Assembly: GCA_026000155.1 (NCBI GenBank)
Contig: BNYG01000002.1
Location: forward strand, 74,084-138,083
DNA length: 64,000 bases
From: Bacteroidia bacterium
GTDB taxonomy: Bacteria > Bacteroidota > Bacteroidia > Bacteroidales > Azobacteroidaceae
Reading direction: 5' to 3'
The notes beneath the pieces were generated by a model. That model did not search any database. It had not been told where the DNA came from and saw only the letters and a list, made by a program, of their open reading frames with translations. Of this stretch, positions 40,578-48,321 are shown one piece after another; position 1 is the stretch's first letter, and every line of letters begins with the position of its first letter. The translations under genes and the position numbers were made by a program.

Positions 40578-41930
40578 TCATTCTAAATAGGAAGTAACCT
40601 GTCCGGATATTTGCAGCAAAGAAATCTCGCAAAGTTTGGTGTTGAATTGAGCATCCAATAGGCGTTCTTCGGCGCCTAATAAACTGTTTTGCGCTTCCCG
40701 CAGTTCAAGACCCGATAAATCGCCCAAGCGGTAACGCTCCATGGCAATTTCGTAATTTTCGCGAGCCGCTTCAAGATTTTCTTCTTCCAAATCACTTAAT
40801 TCAAGATTATTTTGATACGCCATCCACATATTGGCCAAATCGGCTTTTAAGGAAAGTTCCAAACGTTCATGTTCCAAATCGCGGTTTTGAATGGTGATGC
40901 GGGCATTTTTTTGTTCCCGCCGGCGATTGAATCCGTCAAAAAGGCTATACCCCAACGAAAAACCATAGTTAAAACCCAAATTATTTTGCCGATCGACATT
41001 CGAATTTTTTGTATCATTCAAACTCAACGTATATCCGTAACCGGCATTCAACCGCAAATAGGGAAAATTACGCGATTGAAAAGCCTTCAAATCCAGTTCG
41101 CTGAGCGTTTTATTTTTTTCGGAAAGCAATAAACGGGAATTGGCTTCCAAAGTCTGTTCCCAGAGGGAAGATTCGTTCAGCAATTTATCTGTCGTAATCA
41201 AGGTATCGCATACCACCGGTTTTTGGGAAACATTATCCAATGCCATTAATTGGTTCAGTACAATAGCAGAAGTGTTAACTACTTCGTATTGTTTAATCAA
41301 GCTGGAACTGTCGGCATTGAAATCGACCCGCGCCTGTTGCAAATCCAAACGCGACATGGAACCGATATTGTAACGCGCTTCCACAATCCGCAAACGTTCT
41401 TTCGATAATGAAACCGCATATTTCAGGTTTTTCAAACGCAAATTTTGCTTGACATAATTATAATATTCGGAAGTGAGGTTGGCAATCAGATTTTCGATAG
41501 ACAAGCGGGTATTGATTTCGCCCATTTTCTGAAACTCTTTCAAACGGCTATATTCGGTTTGCATCCGGAAGCCGTCAAAAACCGTCCAATTCAGGTTTAA
41601 ACCAACATTCGCTCCCTGATTAAAAATATTGGAATAGTTTTTACTGGATTGGTCGGTCAATTTTTGGTCGATATCCGTAAGGGAACCGTTGTAACCGGCA
41701 TTAATATCCACAGTCGGAAGAATTCCCGCATTCCCTAAAGTCGTATTATTATCAATAATCTGCTGATCATTGCGGATAATCCGAATGTCGTAATTACGCT
41801 CCAAACCTGTTTCCAACACCCGCTTTAAATCATAGACTTCTTGAGCGCGGACATTTGCACTTAATGAAAGAGAGATAAAAATAATGGCAATACAGGCAAT
41901 ACCCTGAAAATCAGTATAGTGATGTTTCAT
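40578..41930 (-). CDS. TolC-family outer-membrane efflux protein
   Basis: A 450-residue outer-membrane channel of tripartite efflux pumps. After a signal sequence (hydrophobic IACIAIIFISLSLSA, cleavage after VRA) the protein shows the two TolC structural repeats: YDLKRVLETGLERNYDIRII near the start and LDLKAFQSRNFPYLRLNAGYG in the middle, with long helical stretches (ERLRIVEARYNIGSMSRLDL, EIAMERYRLGDLSGLELREA). It belongs with the adaptor and RND pump upstream. The gene order is interrupted by three short genes, and the TolC start overlaps the last of these by 20 bp. The first ten residues, MKHHYTDFQG, resemble the start of that small protein (MKHINIDFIG), so the 5' end may have been remodelled by the insertion. 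Confidence 0.85.
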   Translation of the reverse strand: MKHHYTDFQGIACIAIIFISLSLSANVRAQEVYDLKRVLETGLERNYDIRIIRNDQQIIDNNTTLGNAGILPTVDINAGYNGSLTDIDQKLTDQSSKNYSNIFNQGANVGLNLNWTVFDGFRMQTEYSRLKEFQKMGEINTRLSIENLIANLTSEYYNYVKQNLRLKNLKYAVSLSKERLRIVEARYNIGSMSRLDLQQARVDFNADSSSLIKQYEVVNTSAIVLNQLMALDNVSQKPVVCDTLITTDKLLNESSLWEQTLEANSRLLLSEKNKTLSELDLKAFQSRNFPYLRLNAGYGYTLSLNDTKNSNVDRQNNLGFNYGFSLGYSLFDGFNRRREQKNARITIQNRDLEHERLELSLKADLANMWMAYQNNLELSDLEEENLEAARENYEIAMERYRLGDLSGLELREAQNSLLGAEERLLDAQFNTKLCEISLLQISGQVTSYLE

Positions 41931-42042
41931 ATTCTTCTTTTTCTCTTTCTATTCTTTTTTTCTTGAAAAATTCTTGAAAAAATATTGTATCTTCCTTTGT
42001 CCTCGGTATCCCTCCAATGAAATCAATATTAATATGTTTCAT
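41911..42042 (-). CDS. 43-residue small protein B (paralogue of 42029-42190)
   Basis: A short frame reading MKHINIDFIGGIPRTKEDTI, FFQEFFKKKRIEREKEEYET, SLY. It aligns with the preceding 53-residue protein through D-Y/F-IGGI-x-x-T, an E/D-Y/F-F-K helix and an EYET end. Its ATG lies inside the 3' end of that gene (overlap 14 bp) and its own 3' end overlaps the tolC start (20 bp), so the three genes are chained by overlaps. Nothing is known of the family to me. Overlap on both sides and the shared motif argue that it is a real gene and not chance. Confidence 0.5.
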   Translation of the reverse strand: MKHINIDFIGGIPRTKEDTIFFQEFFKKKRIEREKEEYETSLY

Positions 42043-42190
42043 ATTCTTTTTTACAAGTTGCTTTTAGTTTTTCTTTTTTCGCTCTTTCTGCTTTAAAATA
42101 ATCATGAATTGCCTTAAAATCAGCCTCAGTTGGAGTGATGCCTCCAATGTAATCAACATCAAGATCAATATACCCTTTTTTTGTTTCCAT
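42029..42190 (-). CDS. 53-residue small protein A
   Basis: A short frame reading METKKGYIDLDVDYIGGITP, TEADFKAIHDYFKAERAKKE, KLKATCKKEYETY. It starts five bases after the stop of the GNAT-like gene and overlaps its paralogue by 14 bp. The first 20 residues predict a beta strand with a conserved YIGGI turn, the rest a Lys-rich helix. Small basic partners next to acetyltransferase-fold toxins are often antitoxins, so a toxin-antitoxin relation with the GNAT-like gene is possible, but the order (toxin first) and the second copy are unusual. No function is established. Confidence 0.55.
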   Translation of the reverse strand: METKKGYIDLDVDYIGGITPTEADFKAIHDYFKAERAKKEKLKATCKKEYETY

Positions 42191-42195
42191 AAATA

Positions 42196-42723
42196 TTATT
42201 TATTAAAATACCTATCAATGAGCTTTCTTGCAGCATTTTCATTAATAACCATTGTGTTATAGGAAATTAATTTTGCGCCTAACGTATCAATATAATGTTG
42301 TATCAATTTTGTTTTTGCAATAAAACACATATTTCCTTCAAATCCTTTTTTCCAAGAAAGATAGCAAGCATAAGCAACTAAATTACCCGGAACTCCAAAA
42401 TAAGCTTTATTCCTTCCAATATTGAAATGGGCACTTTCAATAAGATGCATAAAAATGTGACCTTCCCTACTTTCTACACACATCAACCCTTGGATAATAT
42501 CCGGCTCCCCGGCAATTGTTAATTTATAAACTGCTCTTTCGGGCAGCAAAAACTCCGCTTTCCAATCAAACTTCCATTTGTTCTTTTTAGTAACAGATTT
42601 TAAATCCTCTTTTGTAACAAGTTTTACTTCTGTTTGAAAATTTTCTCCAGACAGAGAACTTTCTATTGAATTTGTCAACTTGTCAATGATAAATTCCAGT
42701 TCGTTAATGTTTTGCTTTTTCAT
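42196..42723 (-). CDS. GNAT-fold acetyltransferase-like protein
   Basis: A 175-residue protein. The C-terminal half has HIFMHLIESAHFNIGRNKAY, then FGVPGNLVAYACYLSWKKGF and AKTKLIQHYIDTLGAKLI, the layout seen in a family of GNAT-like hypothetical proteins (acyl-CoA loop at G-V-x-x-x-L-x-A-Y-A, last strand after FIAKT). The N-terminal 60 residues are helical and charged. The start at 42723 is preferred because a longer frame to 42822 would enter the RND pump gene. It is placed between the pump gene and tolC and is followed by two tiny paralogous genes. A near-consensus box TACCTTTA lies at 42751-42758 on this strand, so the cassette may have its own promoter. Substrate unknown. Confidence 0.6.
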   Translation of the reverse strand: MKKQNINELEFIIDKLTNSIESSLSGENFQTEVKLVTKEDLKSVTKKNKWKFDWKAEFLLPERAVYKLTIAGEPDIIQGLMCVESREGHIFMHLIESAHFNIGRNKAYFGVPGNLVAYACYLSWKKGFEGNMCFIAKTKLIQHYIDTLGAKLISYNTMVINENAARKLIDRYFNK

Positions 42724-42769
42724 AAAATTTATATCCAGATTTTTGTTCCGTAAAGGTACAAAAAATATT

Positions 42770-45700
42770 TCATTTTTTCTTGATTCTACTTGTCGAAAAA
42801 TAACTGTAAACCGCCGGAACAATAAACAAAGTGAGGAAAGTAGAAACGATCATTCCTCCAATAACCGATACACCCATGGCGATGCGGCTGTTAGCTCCTT
42901 CCGCACTGGCGAACGCTAAAGGCAACAACCCCAGCACCGTACAAAAACTCGTCATCAAAATCGGGCGTAAGCGTTGGATGGCTGCGCCTTCAATCGCCTC
43001 CATCTTTTCAAACCCGCTTTCTTGCCGTTGATTGGCAAATTCCACAATCAGAATACCGTTTTTGGCCACCAAGCCAATCAGCATGATAATACCGATTTGA
43101 CTGAATATATTCATTGTAATTCCGCCGAGTTGCATGAAAAGCAAGGCTCCCGCAATAGCCAACGGAACGGTAAACATGATGACAAACGGGTCTTTGAAAC
43201 TTTCGAACTGTGCCGCCAAAATCAAGAAAATCAATATCAAAGCCAAGCCGAAGGCAAACATCAAACTCGAAGAACTTTCCCTGAATTCTTTCGATTCGCC
43301 CGATAAAGCCGTACGGAAACTTTCGTCCAATACCTCTTTGGCAATCTTGTCCATTTCGTCCAAACCTTCGCCAATCGTCACGCCTTTGGCCAATCCCGAA
43401 CTGACGGTAGCCGAGTTAAAACGGTTGTAACGATACAGTTGCGGAGGCGATACACTTTCCGACAAATCCACCAGATTATCCAGCTGAATCATATCCGCCT
43501 GATTGTTTTTTACGTAGATGGATTTCAAATCGAGCGGTTTGTTGCGCTGTTGCCGGTTGATTTCAGCCAATATTTGGTATTGTTTTCCATTCATATAAAA
43601 ATAACCCATCCGTTGACCGCTAAGCGCATATTGCAACGTTTGACCAATGTCGCGGGTGCTTACGCCCAGCAAAGCCGCCTTGTCGCGATTGATTTGCACA
43701 CGTGTTTCGGGTTTGGTAAATTTCAGGTTGACATCCGCCATCTGAAATTTCGGATTTTCGGATACTTTATTCATAAACAGGGGAATAAACTCCTGCAATT
43801 TTTCCAAATTCGGCGCTTGCAACACATATTGAACCGGCATTCCTCCTCGCCGTCCGCCAAAAGTGGATTGTTGCTGTACAAAGGAACGCGCCTCTGTTTG
43901 TGTTCGCACCGCTGCCGAAATTTCGTCGGCTATTTCCATCTGACTTCTTTCCCGGTCTTTGATGTCGGGTAAAATAACCTGCACATTCCCCATTCCCGAG
44001 CGGATAAATTCGACGATAGACAATCTTTCCGGTGCAAGGGCATCCGCAATCCCTGCGATTTTACTGCCATAATCCCTGTAAAATTCGTAGGTGGAACCTT
44101 CCGGCGCGCGCATATTGATTGAAATCTGCGATCGGTCTTCCAAGGGCGCCATTTCGGACGGTATTTTTGCCCAAAGAATGGCGATTGCCACAAATGTAGC
44201 TCCAATAATCGGCCAAGTAACCCAACGATAGGACAGAAATTTATTCAGATATTTTCCATAACCCTTGGTCATGCCATCAAAGAAAGGCTCGGTTTTCAGG
44301 TAAAACCAGTTTTTGGTTTCCCGCTTTCGCAATATTTTAGTCGATAACATCGGGGTAAAAGTCAAAGCGACAAAAGCCGAAATCGCTACGGCTCCCGACA
44401 CCACGATGCTGAATTCCTTGAACAAACGCCCGGTCATGCCCTCCATAAAGACAATCGGCACAAAAACAGCGACCAAGGTGATGGTTGTCGATACAATGGC
44501 GAAAAATATTTCTTTCGCACCTTCGATGCCCGCCTCTACCGGACTTTGCCCCCGCTCAATGCGCACATAGATGTTTTCGGCCATCACAATGGCATCGTCC
44601 ACCACCAATCCCACCGACAATACCACGGCCAACATGGATAAAACATTGATAGAGAAGCCTGCTATGTACATGATAAAAAAGGCGCCCACCAAAGAAACCG
44701 GAATCACCACCACCGGCACCAGCGTTGCCCGCCAGTCGCGCAGGAAGAGGAAAATAATCACAATCACCAGGATAAAGGCAATGTAAATCGTCTCTTCCAC
44801 CTCTTTGACACTTGCCCGGATAAATTTGGTATTGTCATACACAAAATCCAATTTCACATCTTCGGGAAGGTCTTTTTGCATTTGCTTGAGGCGCACCTGC
44901 ACTTCGTCCGAAATCTCAATGTGATTGGCTCCCGGTTGTGGAATGACTACCACGCTGACCATCGGCACACCATTTTTACGCATAATACTGCGTTGATCTT
45001 CCGGCCCCAATTCAGCCATTCCTATATCGCGAAACCGGACCACATTATAATTATTTTCCCTGATAATCAGATTATTGAATTCTTCGGGCGTTTTCATCAA
45101 ACCCAACGTACGGATGGTCAATTCCATTTTATCCCCTTCGATACTTCCCGAAGGAAGTTCCACATTTTCTTTGTCGATGGCGCTCCGGATATCGATAGGC
45201 GTGATGCCGTAAGCCGCCATTTTAGCAGGATCTAACCACAGCCTCATCGCATAACGCTTTTCGCCCCAGATACTTACAGAACTCACATTGGGAATGGTCT
45301 GCAAACGCTCTTTAACCGTCAAATCGGCGATTTCACTCAGTTCAAGCAAATTGCGTTTTTCACTTTGAATGGATAGCTGCAAAATCGGTTGGTCGTCGGC
45401 ATCCGCTTTGGAAACCGTAGGCGGGTCGCAATCGCGGGGAAGGAAACGCTGCGCACGCGAAACTTTATCGCGCACATCATTGGCGGCCGTTTCCATATCC
45501 ACACTCAACTCAAATTCAACCGTAATGCGCGAGGAACCTTGACTGCTCGTACTCGACAAGGAGCGAATTCCCGGAATCCCGTTGATGTTCTGTTCCAAAG
45601 GCTCAGTAATCTGATTTTCAATAATATCGGCATTCGCACCCGGATAAGTTACGGATACGGTGATAATCGGATTATCCACACTCGGATATTCCCGCACACC

Positions 45701-45796
45701 CAGATAGGTATAACCGATGATCCCGAAAATGAGGATTATCAACACAAAAACGGTTGCAAGAACCGGTCGCTTAATGCTTAATTCTGATATATTCAC
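42770..45796 (-). CDS. RND efflux pump, HAE1/AcrB family
   Basis: A 1,008-residue inner-membrane proton-driven exporter. The N-terminus KRPVLATVFVLIILIFGIIG is the first helix; the first porter region has QVRL and NGIPGIRSLSSTSSQGSS, and the transmembrane core contains SVGLVVDDAIVMAENIYVRI (about residues 395-415) with the paired Asp residues of the proton relay, followed by VFVPIVFMEGMTGRLFKEF. The C-terminal repeat has LILAAQFESFKDPFVIMFTV and GLVAKNGILIVEFANQRQES. It is shorter than E. coli AcrB by about 40 residues, normal for Bacteroidetes. It begins two bases after the adaptor gene's stop. The usual partners (adaptor, TolC) are on both sides, with a small foreign cassette before TolC. 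Substrates are unknown. Confidence 0.93.
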   Translation of the reverse strand: MNISELSIKRPVLATVFVLIILIFGIIGYTYLGVREYPSVDNPIITVSVTYPGANADIIENQITEPLEQNINGIPGIRSLSSTSSQGSSRITVEFELSVDMETAANDVRDKVSRAQRFLPRDCDPPTVSKADADDQPILQLSIQSEKRNLLELSEIADLTVKERLQTIPNVSSVSIWGEKRYAMRLWLDPAKMAAYGITPIDIRSAIDKENVELPSGSIEGDKMELTIRTLGLMKTPEEFNNLIIRENNYNVVRFRDIGMAELGPEDQRSIMRKNGVPMVSVVVIPQPGANHIEISDEVQVRLKQMQKDLPEDVKLDFVYDNTKFIRASVKEVEETIYIAFILVIVIIFLFLRDWRATLVPVVVIPVSLVGAFFIMYIAGFSINVLSMLAVVLSVGLVVDDAIVMAENIYVRIERGQSPVEAGIEGAKEIFFAIVSTTITLVAVFVPIVFMEGMTGRLFKEFSIVVSGAVAISAFVALTFTPMLSTKILRKRETKNWFYLKTEPFFDGMTKGYGKYLNKFLSYRWVTWPIIGATFVAIAILWAKIPSEMAPLEDRSQISINMRAPEGSTYEFYRDYGSKIAGIADALAPERLSIVEFIRSGMGNVQVILPDIKDRERSQMEIADEISAAVRTQTEARSFVQQQSTFGGRRGGMPVQYVLQAPNLEKLQEFIPLFMNKVSENPKFQMADVNLKFTKPETRVQINRDKAALLGVSTRDIGQTLQYALSGQRMGYFYMNGKQYQILAEINRQQRNKPLDLKSIYVKNNQADMIQLDNLVDLSESVSPPQLYRYNRFNSATVSSGLAKGVTIGEGLDEMDKIAKEVLDESFRTALSGESKEFRESSSSLMFAFGLALILIFLILAAQFESFKDPFVIMFTVPLAIAGALLFMQLGGITMNIFSQIGIIMLIGLVAKNGILIVEFANQRQESGFEKMEAIEGAAIQRLRPILMTSFCTVLGLLPLAFASAEGANSRIAMGVSVIGGMIVSTFLTLFIVPAVYSYFSTSRIKKK

Positions 45797-45798
45797 TG

Positions 45799-46890
45799 TT
45801 AATTTTCAATTATTACAGGTAGTCCATCTCTCAACTGCATGATTCCGCTGATAATCAATGTATCTCCCTTATTCAGTCCATCTACTATCTGTATGCTTGA
45901 TTCCGTACGGAGTCCTTTTTTCAATTCCACTTGTTTCGCCTTGCCATTCGAATAAATGTAGGCAATATCCCGTCCCATTTCGGCAATAATGGCTTCGTTG
46001 GGCACAACAAGCGCATTTTTAATTTCGTTGGATAATATTTCAATGGAGGCCATCACGCCCGGTTTTAATTTCCCGTTTAAATTGGGATAGATGGCACGGG
46101 CTTTCAAGGTATGGGTGTTCACATCTACATGAGATTCAATCGCATAAATGGAAGCGCCATAGCTTGTTGCGTCCGAAGTTCTGAAAGTCAGATGCGTTCC
46201 GGGGACAATGACATTTAAATGTCGTTCGGGTATGGAAAATTCTATTTTTAACGGAATAATTTTAGTCAGAGAAGCTATAATGGTGGTGGGAGAAGCGTAA
46301 CTTCCTTCGCTCACCTGCCGCAGACCAATCACCCCATCGAAAGGAGCGCGCAATTCGGTTTGGGCAATCCGGGCTTTCGCCAAGTCTATATCCGCATGCA
46401 GTTTTTCCAATTCGGTCGTCACCTGTTCGTAGGCCTCTTTACTAACGGCATCTTTTTCCAATAAAGCTTTTTGACGGAAAACGCGGTCTTCTGCCAACGG
46501 AATTTGCGCTTCTAATTTATTCAGTTCCGCTTGCAAAGGTTTATCATTTACTTTCGCCAATAATTCCCCTTTTTTCACGGCATGCCCTTCCTGAAAATAA
46601 AGATTGGTAATCTTGCCGGAGGTTTCAAATGTCAGATCCACATCCTCGTCCGGCATCAGATTACCGGTGGCGCGGATCATATCAATCAGATTTTCCGGTT
46701 CAATTACCTTGACATTGACATTCAAGGGCGCGCCTTTTCCTCCGCCCATGGCAGGTGAAGCCGGAGCATGCGCTATTTCAGTGGATTCTTTTCCTGCTTT
46801 CATTCGCTTTGAAAGAGTGGGATAAATTGCCATCCCTACGATTAACAAAGCAATGATTGCGAAGAGAATGATGCGTGTTGTTTTATTCAT
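45799..46890 (-). CDS. RND efflux periplasmic adaptor (HlyD/AcrA family)
   Basis: A 363-residue membrane-fusion protein: one N-terminal helix (TRIILFAIIALLIVGMAIYP), the lipoyl half-motifs DVDLTFETSGKITNLYFQEG with HAVKKGELLAKVND and, on return, TELRAPFDGVIGLRQVSEGS (about residues 155-175), a coiled-coil hairpin between them (AELNKLEAQIPLAEDRV), and the beta-barrel and membrane-proximal domains after it. It is the first gene of the efflux operon, with a consensus promoter box 39 bp upstream and a 2-bp gap to the pump gene. The HAPASPAMGGGKGAPLN segment after the helix is a flexible linker. Confidence 0.92.
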   Translation of the reverse strand: MNKTTRIILFAIIALLIVGMAIYPTLSKRMKAGKESTEIAHAPASPAMGGGKGAPLNVNVKVIEPENLIDMIRATGNLMPDEDVDLTFETSGKITNLYFQEGHAVKKGELLAKVNDKPLQAELNKLEAQIPLAEDRVFRQKALLEKDAVSKEAYEQVTTELEKLHADIDLAKARIAQTELRAPFDGVIGLRQVSEGSYASPTTIIASLTKIIPLKIEFSIPERHLNVIVPGTHLTFRTSDATSYGASIYAIESHVDVNTHTLKARAIYPNLNGKLKPGVMASIEILSNEIKNALVVPNEAIIAEMGRDIAYIYSNGKAKQVELKKGLRTESSIQIVDGLNKGDTLIISGIMQLRDGLPVIIEN

Positions 46891-46928
46891 TAGAAATAAA
46901 AAATTAGATATATCGAATCAAGCGACTA

Positions 46929-46936
46929 CAAAAATA
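46929..46936 (-). promoter_or_regulatory. -7 box for the efflux operon
   Basis: Minus-strand TATTTTTG, exact TAnnTTTG, 38 bp before the adaptor start at 46890. Confidence 0.55.
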
Positions 46937-47091
46937 GAACTTTTATGTTAATTTGTAAGCTGAAATAAGGTTAATAAATCACAAAAATAAAAACAGAAAA
47001 TATTTTTCTAAACACAAATTTGTTTATTCTACGTTTTGGCGAATAAAAATGCTTTTTAAGTGCTTCATTTTCGTTATTCTAAAATAATGCC

Positions 47092-47099
47092 TATATTTG
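47092..47099 (+). promoter_or_regulatory. -7 box for the two-component operon
   Basis: TATATTTG, exact TAnnTTTG, 43 bp before the response-regulator start at 47143. With 46929-46936 it makes a divergent arrangement between the efflux and signalling operons. Confidence 0.6.
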
Positions 47100-47142
47100 T
47101 CCTGGAATTTATACACAACTCTCGGTTTTTTAAGTTTTAAGG

Positions 47143-48321
47143 ATGAAAATACTCATATTGGATGATGATATAACTCTTGGCCTAATGCTGAAAACATGGC
47201 TGACAAAAAAGGAATATACTGTTCAGACGGCTATCAGTGTGTCCTCTGCTAAAAAAGAGTTGGAACAATTCAACCCGGATTTGGTGATTTCCGATTTACG
47301 CCTCCCGGACGATAGCGGCCTCTCTTTCCTGAAATGGGCGAAGGAAAATTATCCGGAAATCGTATTTATCATGATGACCAGTTATGCGGATATCCAAACA
47401 GCGGTAGAATCCATTCGTTCCGGGGCTTATGATTATGTGGCGAAGCCGATTAATCCGGAAGAATTGCTTAAAAAAATCAAATCCGCCTTTTCCGGGGAAC
47501 AAAAAGAAACCAAAGAATACCAAAAACCAAAGCACGAACCGGAAGATTCCGAAAATCAGTTTGTAAAAGGACAATCATTAGAATATAAAAAGGTATATGA
47601 CTATGTGGATTTGGTAGCTCCTACCCACCTGGCCGTATTTATCGAAGGCGATAGCGGCGTAGGCAAGGAACACATTGCCCGGATGATTCATGAAAAAAGC
47701 AAACGGGCCGGAGGACCTTTTATTCCGGTCGATTGCGGCGTGATGAACCGGGAATTATCGGCAAGCGATTTTTTCGGACATATCAAAGGCTCTTTTACAG
47801 GCGCTATCAGTAATAAAAAAGGTCATTTTGCCGAAGCGGACGGCGGAACCTTATTTTTGGATGAAATCGGAAACCTTTCTCCCGGTGTGCAAATGCAACT
47901 GCTTCGTGTTTTGCAGGAAAAGAAAATAAAACCGGTGGGCGCCAATAAAGAAATAGAGGTAGATGTGCGGATCGTTGTGGCAACGAACGAAGATATGGAA
48001 CAGTCGGTGGCTACCGGAAAATTCCGCCGGGATTTGTATCACCGCCTGAACGAATTCCATATTAAAGTTCCTACCCTGAAAGAATGCAAAGACGACATAT
48101 CGCTTTTTGCGCATCATTTTTTGGCGAAAGCCAATCAAGAAATGGATAAAAACGTGATCGGAATTGATAAAGAAACGCTCCATTGCCTGAAAATGTACGA
48201 TTGGCCCGGAAATATAAGGGAAATGCGGAACGTGATTTTCCGGATGGTGTTAATTGCACCGGCTGATACGCTTACGAAGGATTTATTACCGGATAATATA
48301 GTATGTTTAAAACAAAAATAA
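47143..48321 (+). CDS. Sigma-54-type response regulator lacking a DNA-binding domain
   Basis: A 392-residue NtrC-family protein. The receiver domain covers residues 1-115 with the acidic pair DDD (7-9), phospho-acceptor Asp51 (LVISDLRLPDD) and the conserved Thr/Lys (MMTSYAD, YVAKPI). The AAA+ domain follows at about 140-370: Walker A GDSGVGKEHIARMI, the sigma-54 contact loop KGSFTGAISNKKGHF, Walker B GGTLFLDEIGNLS and the Arg-finger segment FRRDLYHRLNEFHI. After the AAA+ lid (WPGNIREMRNVIFRM) the protein ends in LLPDNIVCLKQK; the Fis-type helix-turn-helix expected here is absent. Such activators can work from solution or control another activator. It overlaps the hybrid kinase gene by 19 bp, so the two form a cognate pair. 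Confidence 0.85.
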   Translation: MKILILDDDITLGLMLKTWLTKKEYTVQTAISVSSAKKELEQFNPDLVISDLRLPDDSGLSFLKWAKENYPEIVFIMMTSYADIQTAVESIRSGAYDYVAKPINPEELLKKIKSAFSGEQKETKEYQKPKHEPEDSENQFVKGQSLEYKKVYDYVDLVAPTHLAVFIEGDSGVGKEHIARMIHEKSKRAGGPFIPVDCGVMNRELSASDFFGHIKGSFTGAISNKKGHFAEADGGTLFLDEIGNLSPGVQMQLLRVLQEKKIKPVGANKEIEVDVRIVVATNEDMEQSVATGKFRRDLYHRLNEFHIKVPTLKECKDDISLFAHHFLAKANQEMDKNVIGIDKETLHCLKMYDWPGNIREMRNVIFRMVLIAPADTLTKDLLPDNIVCLKQK

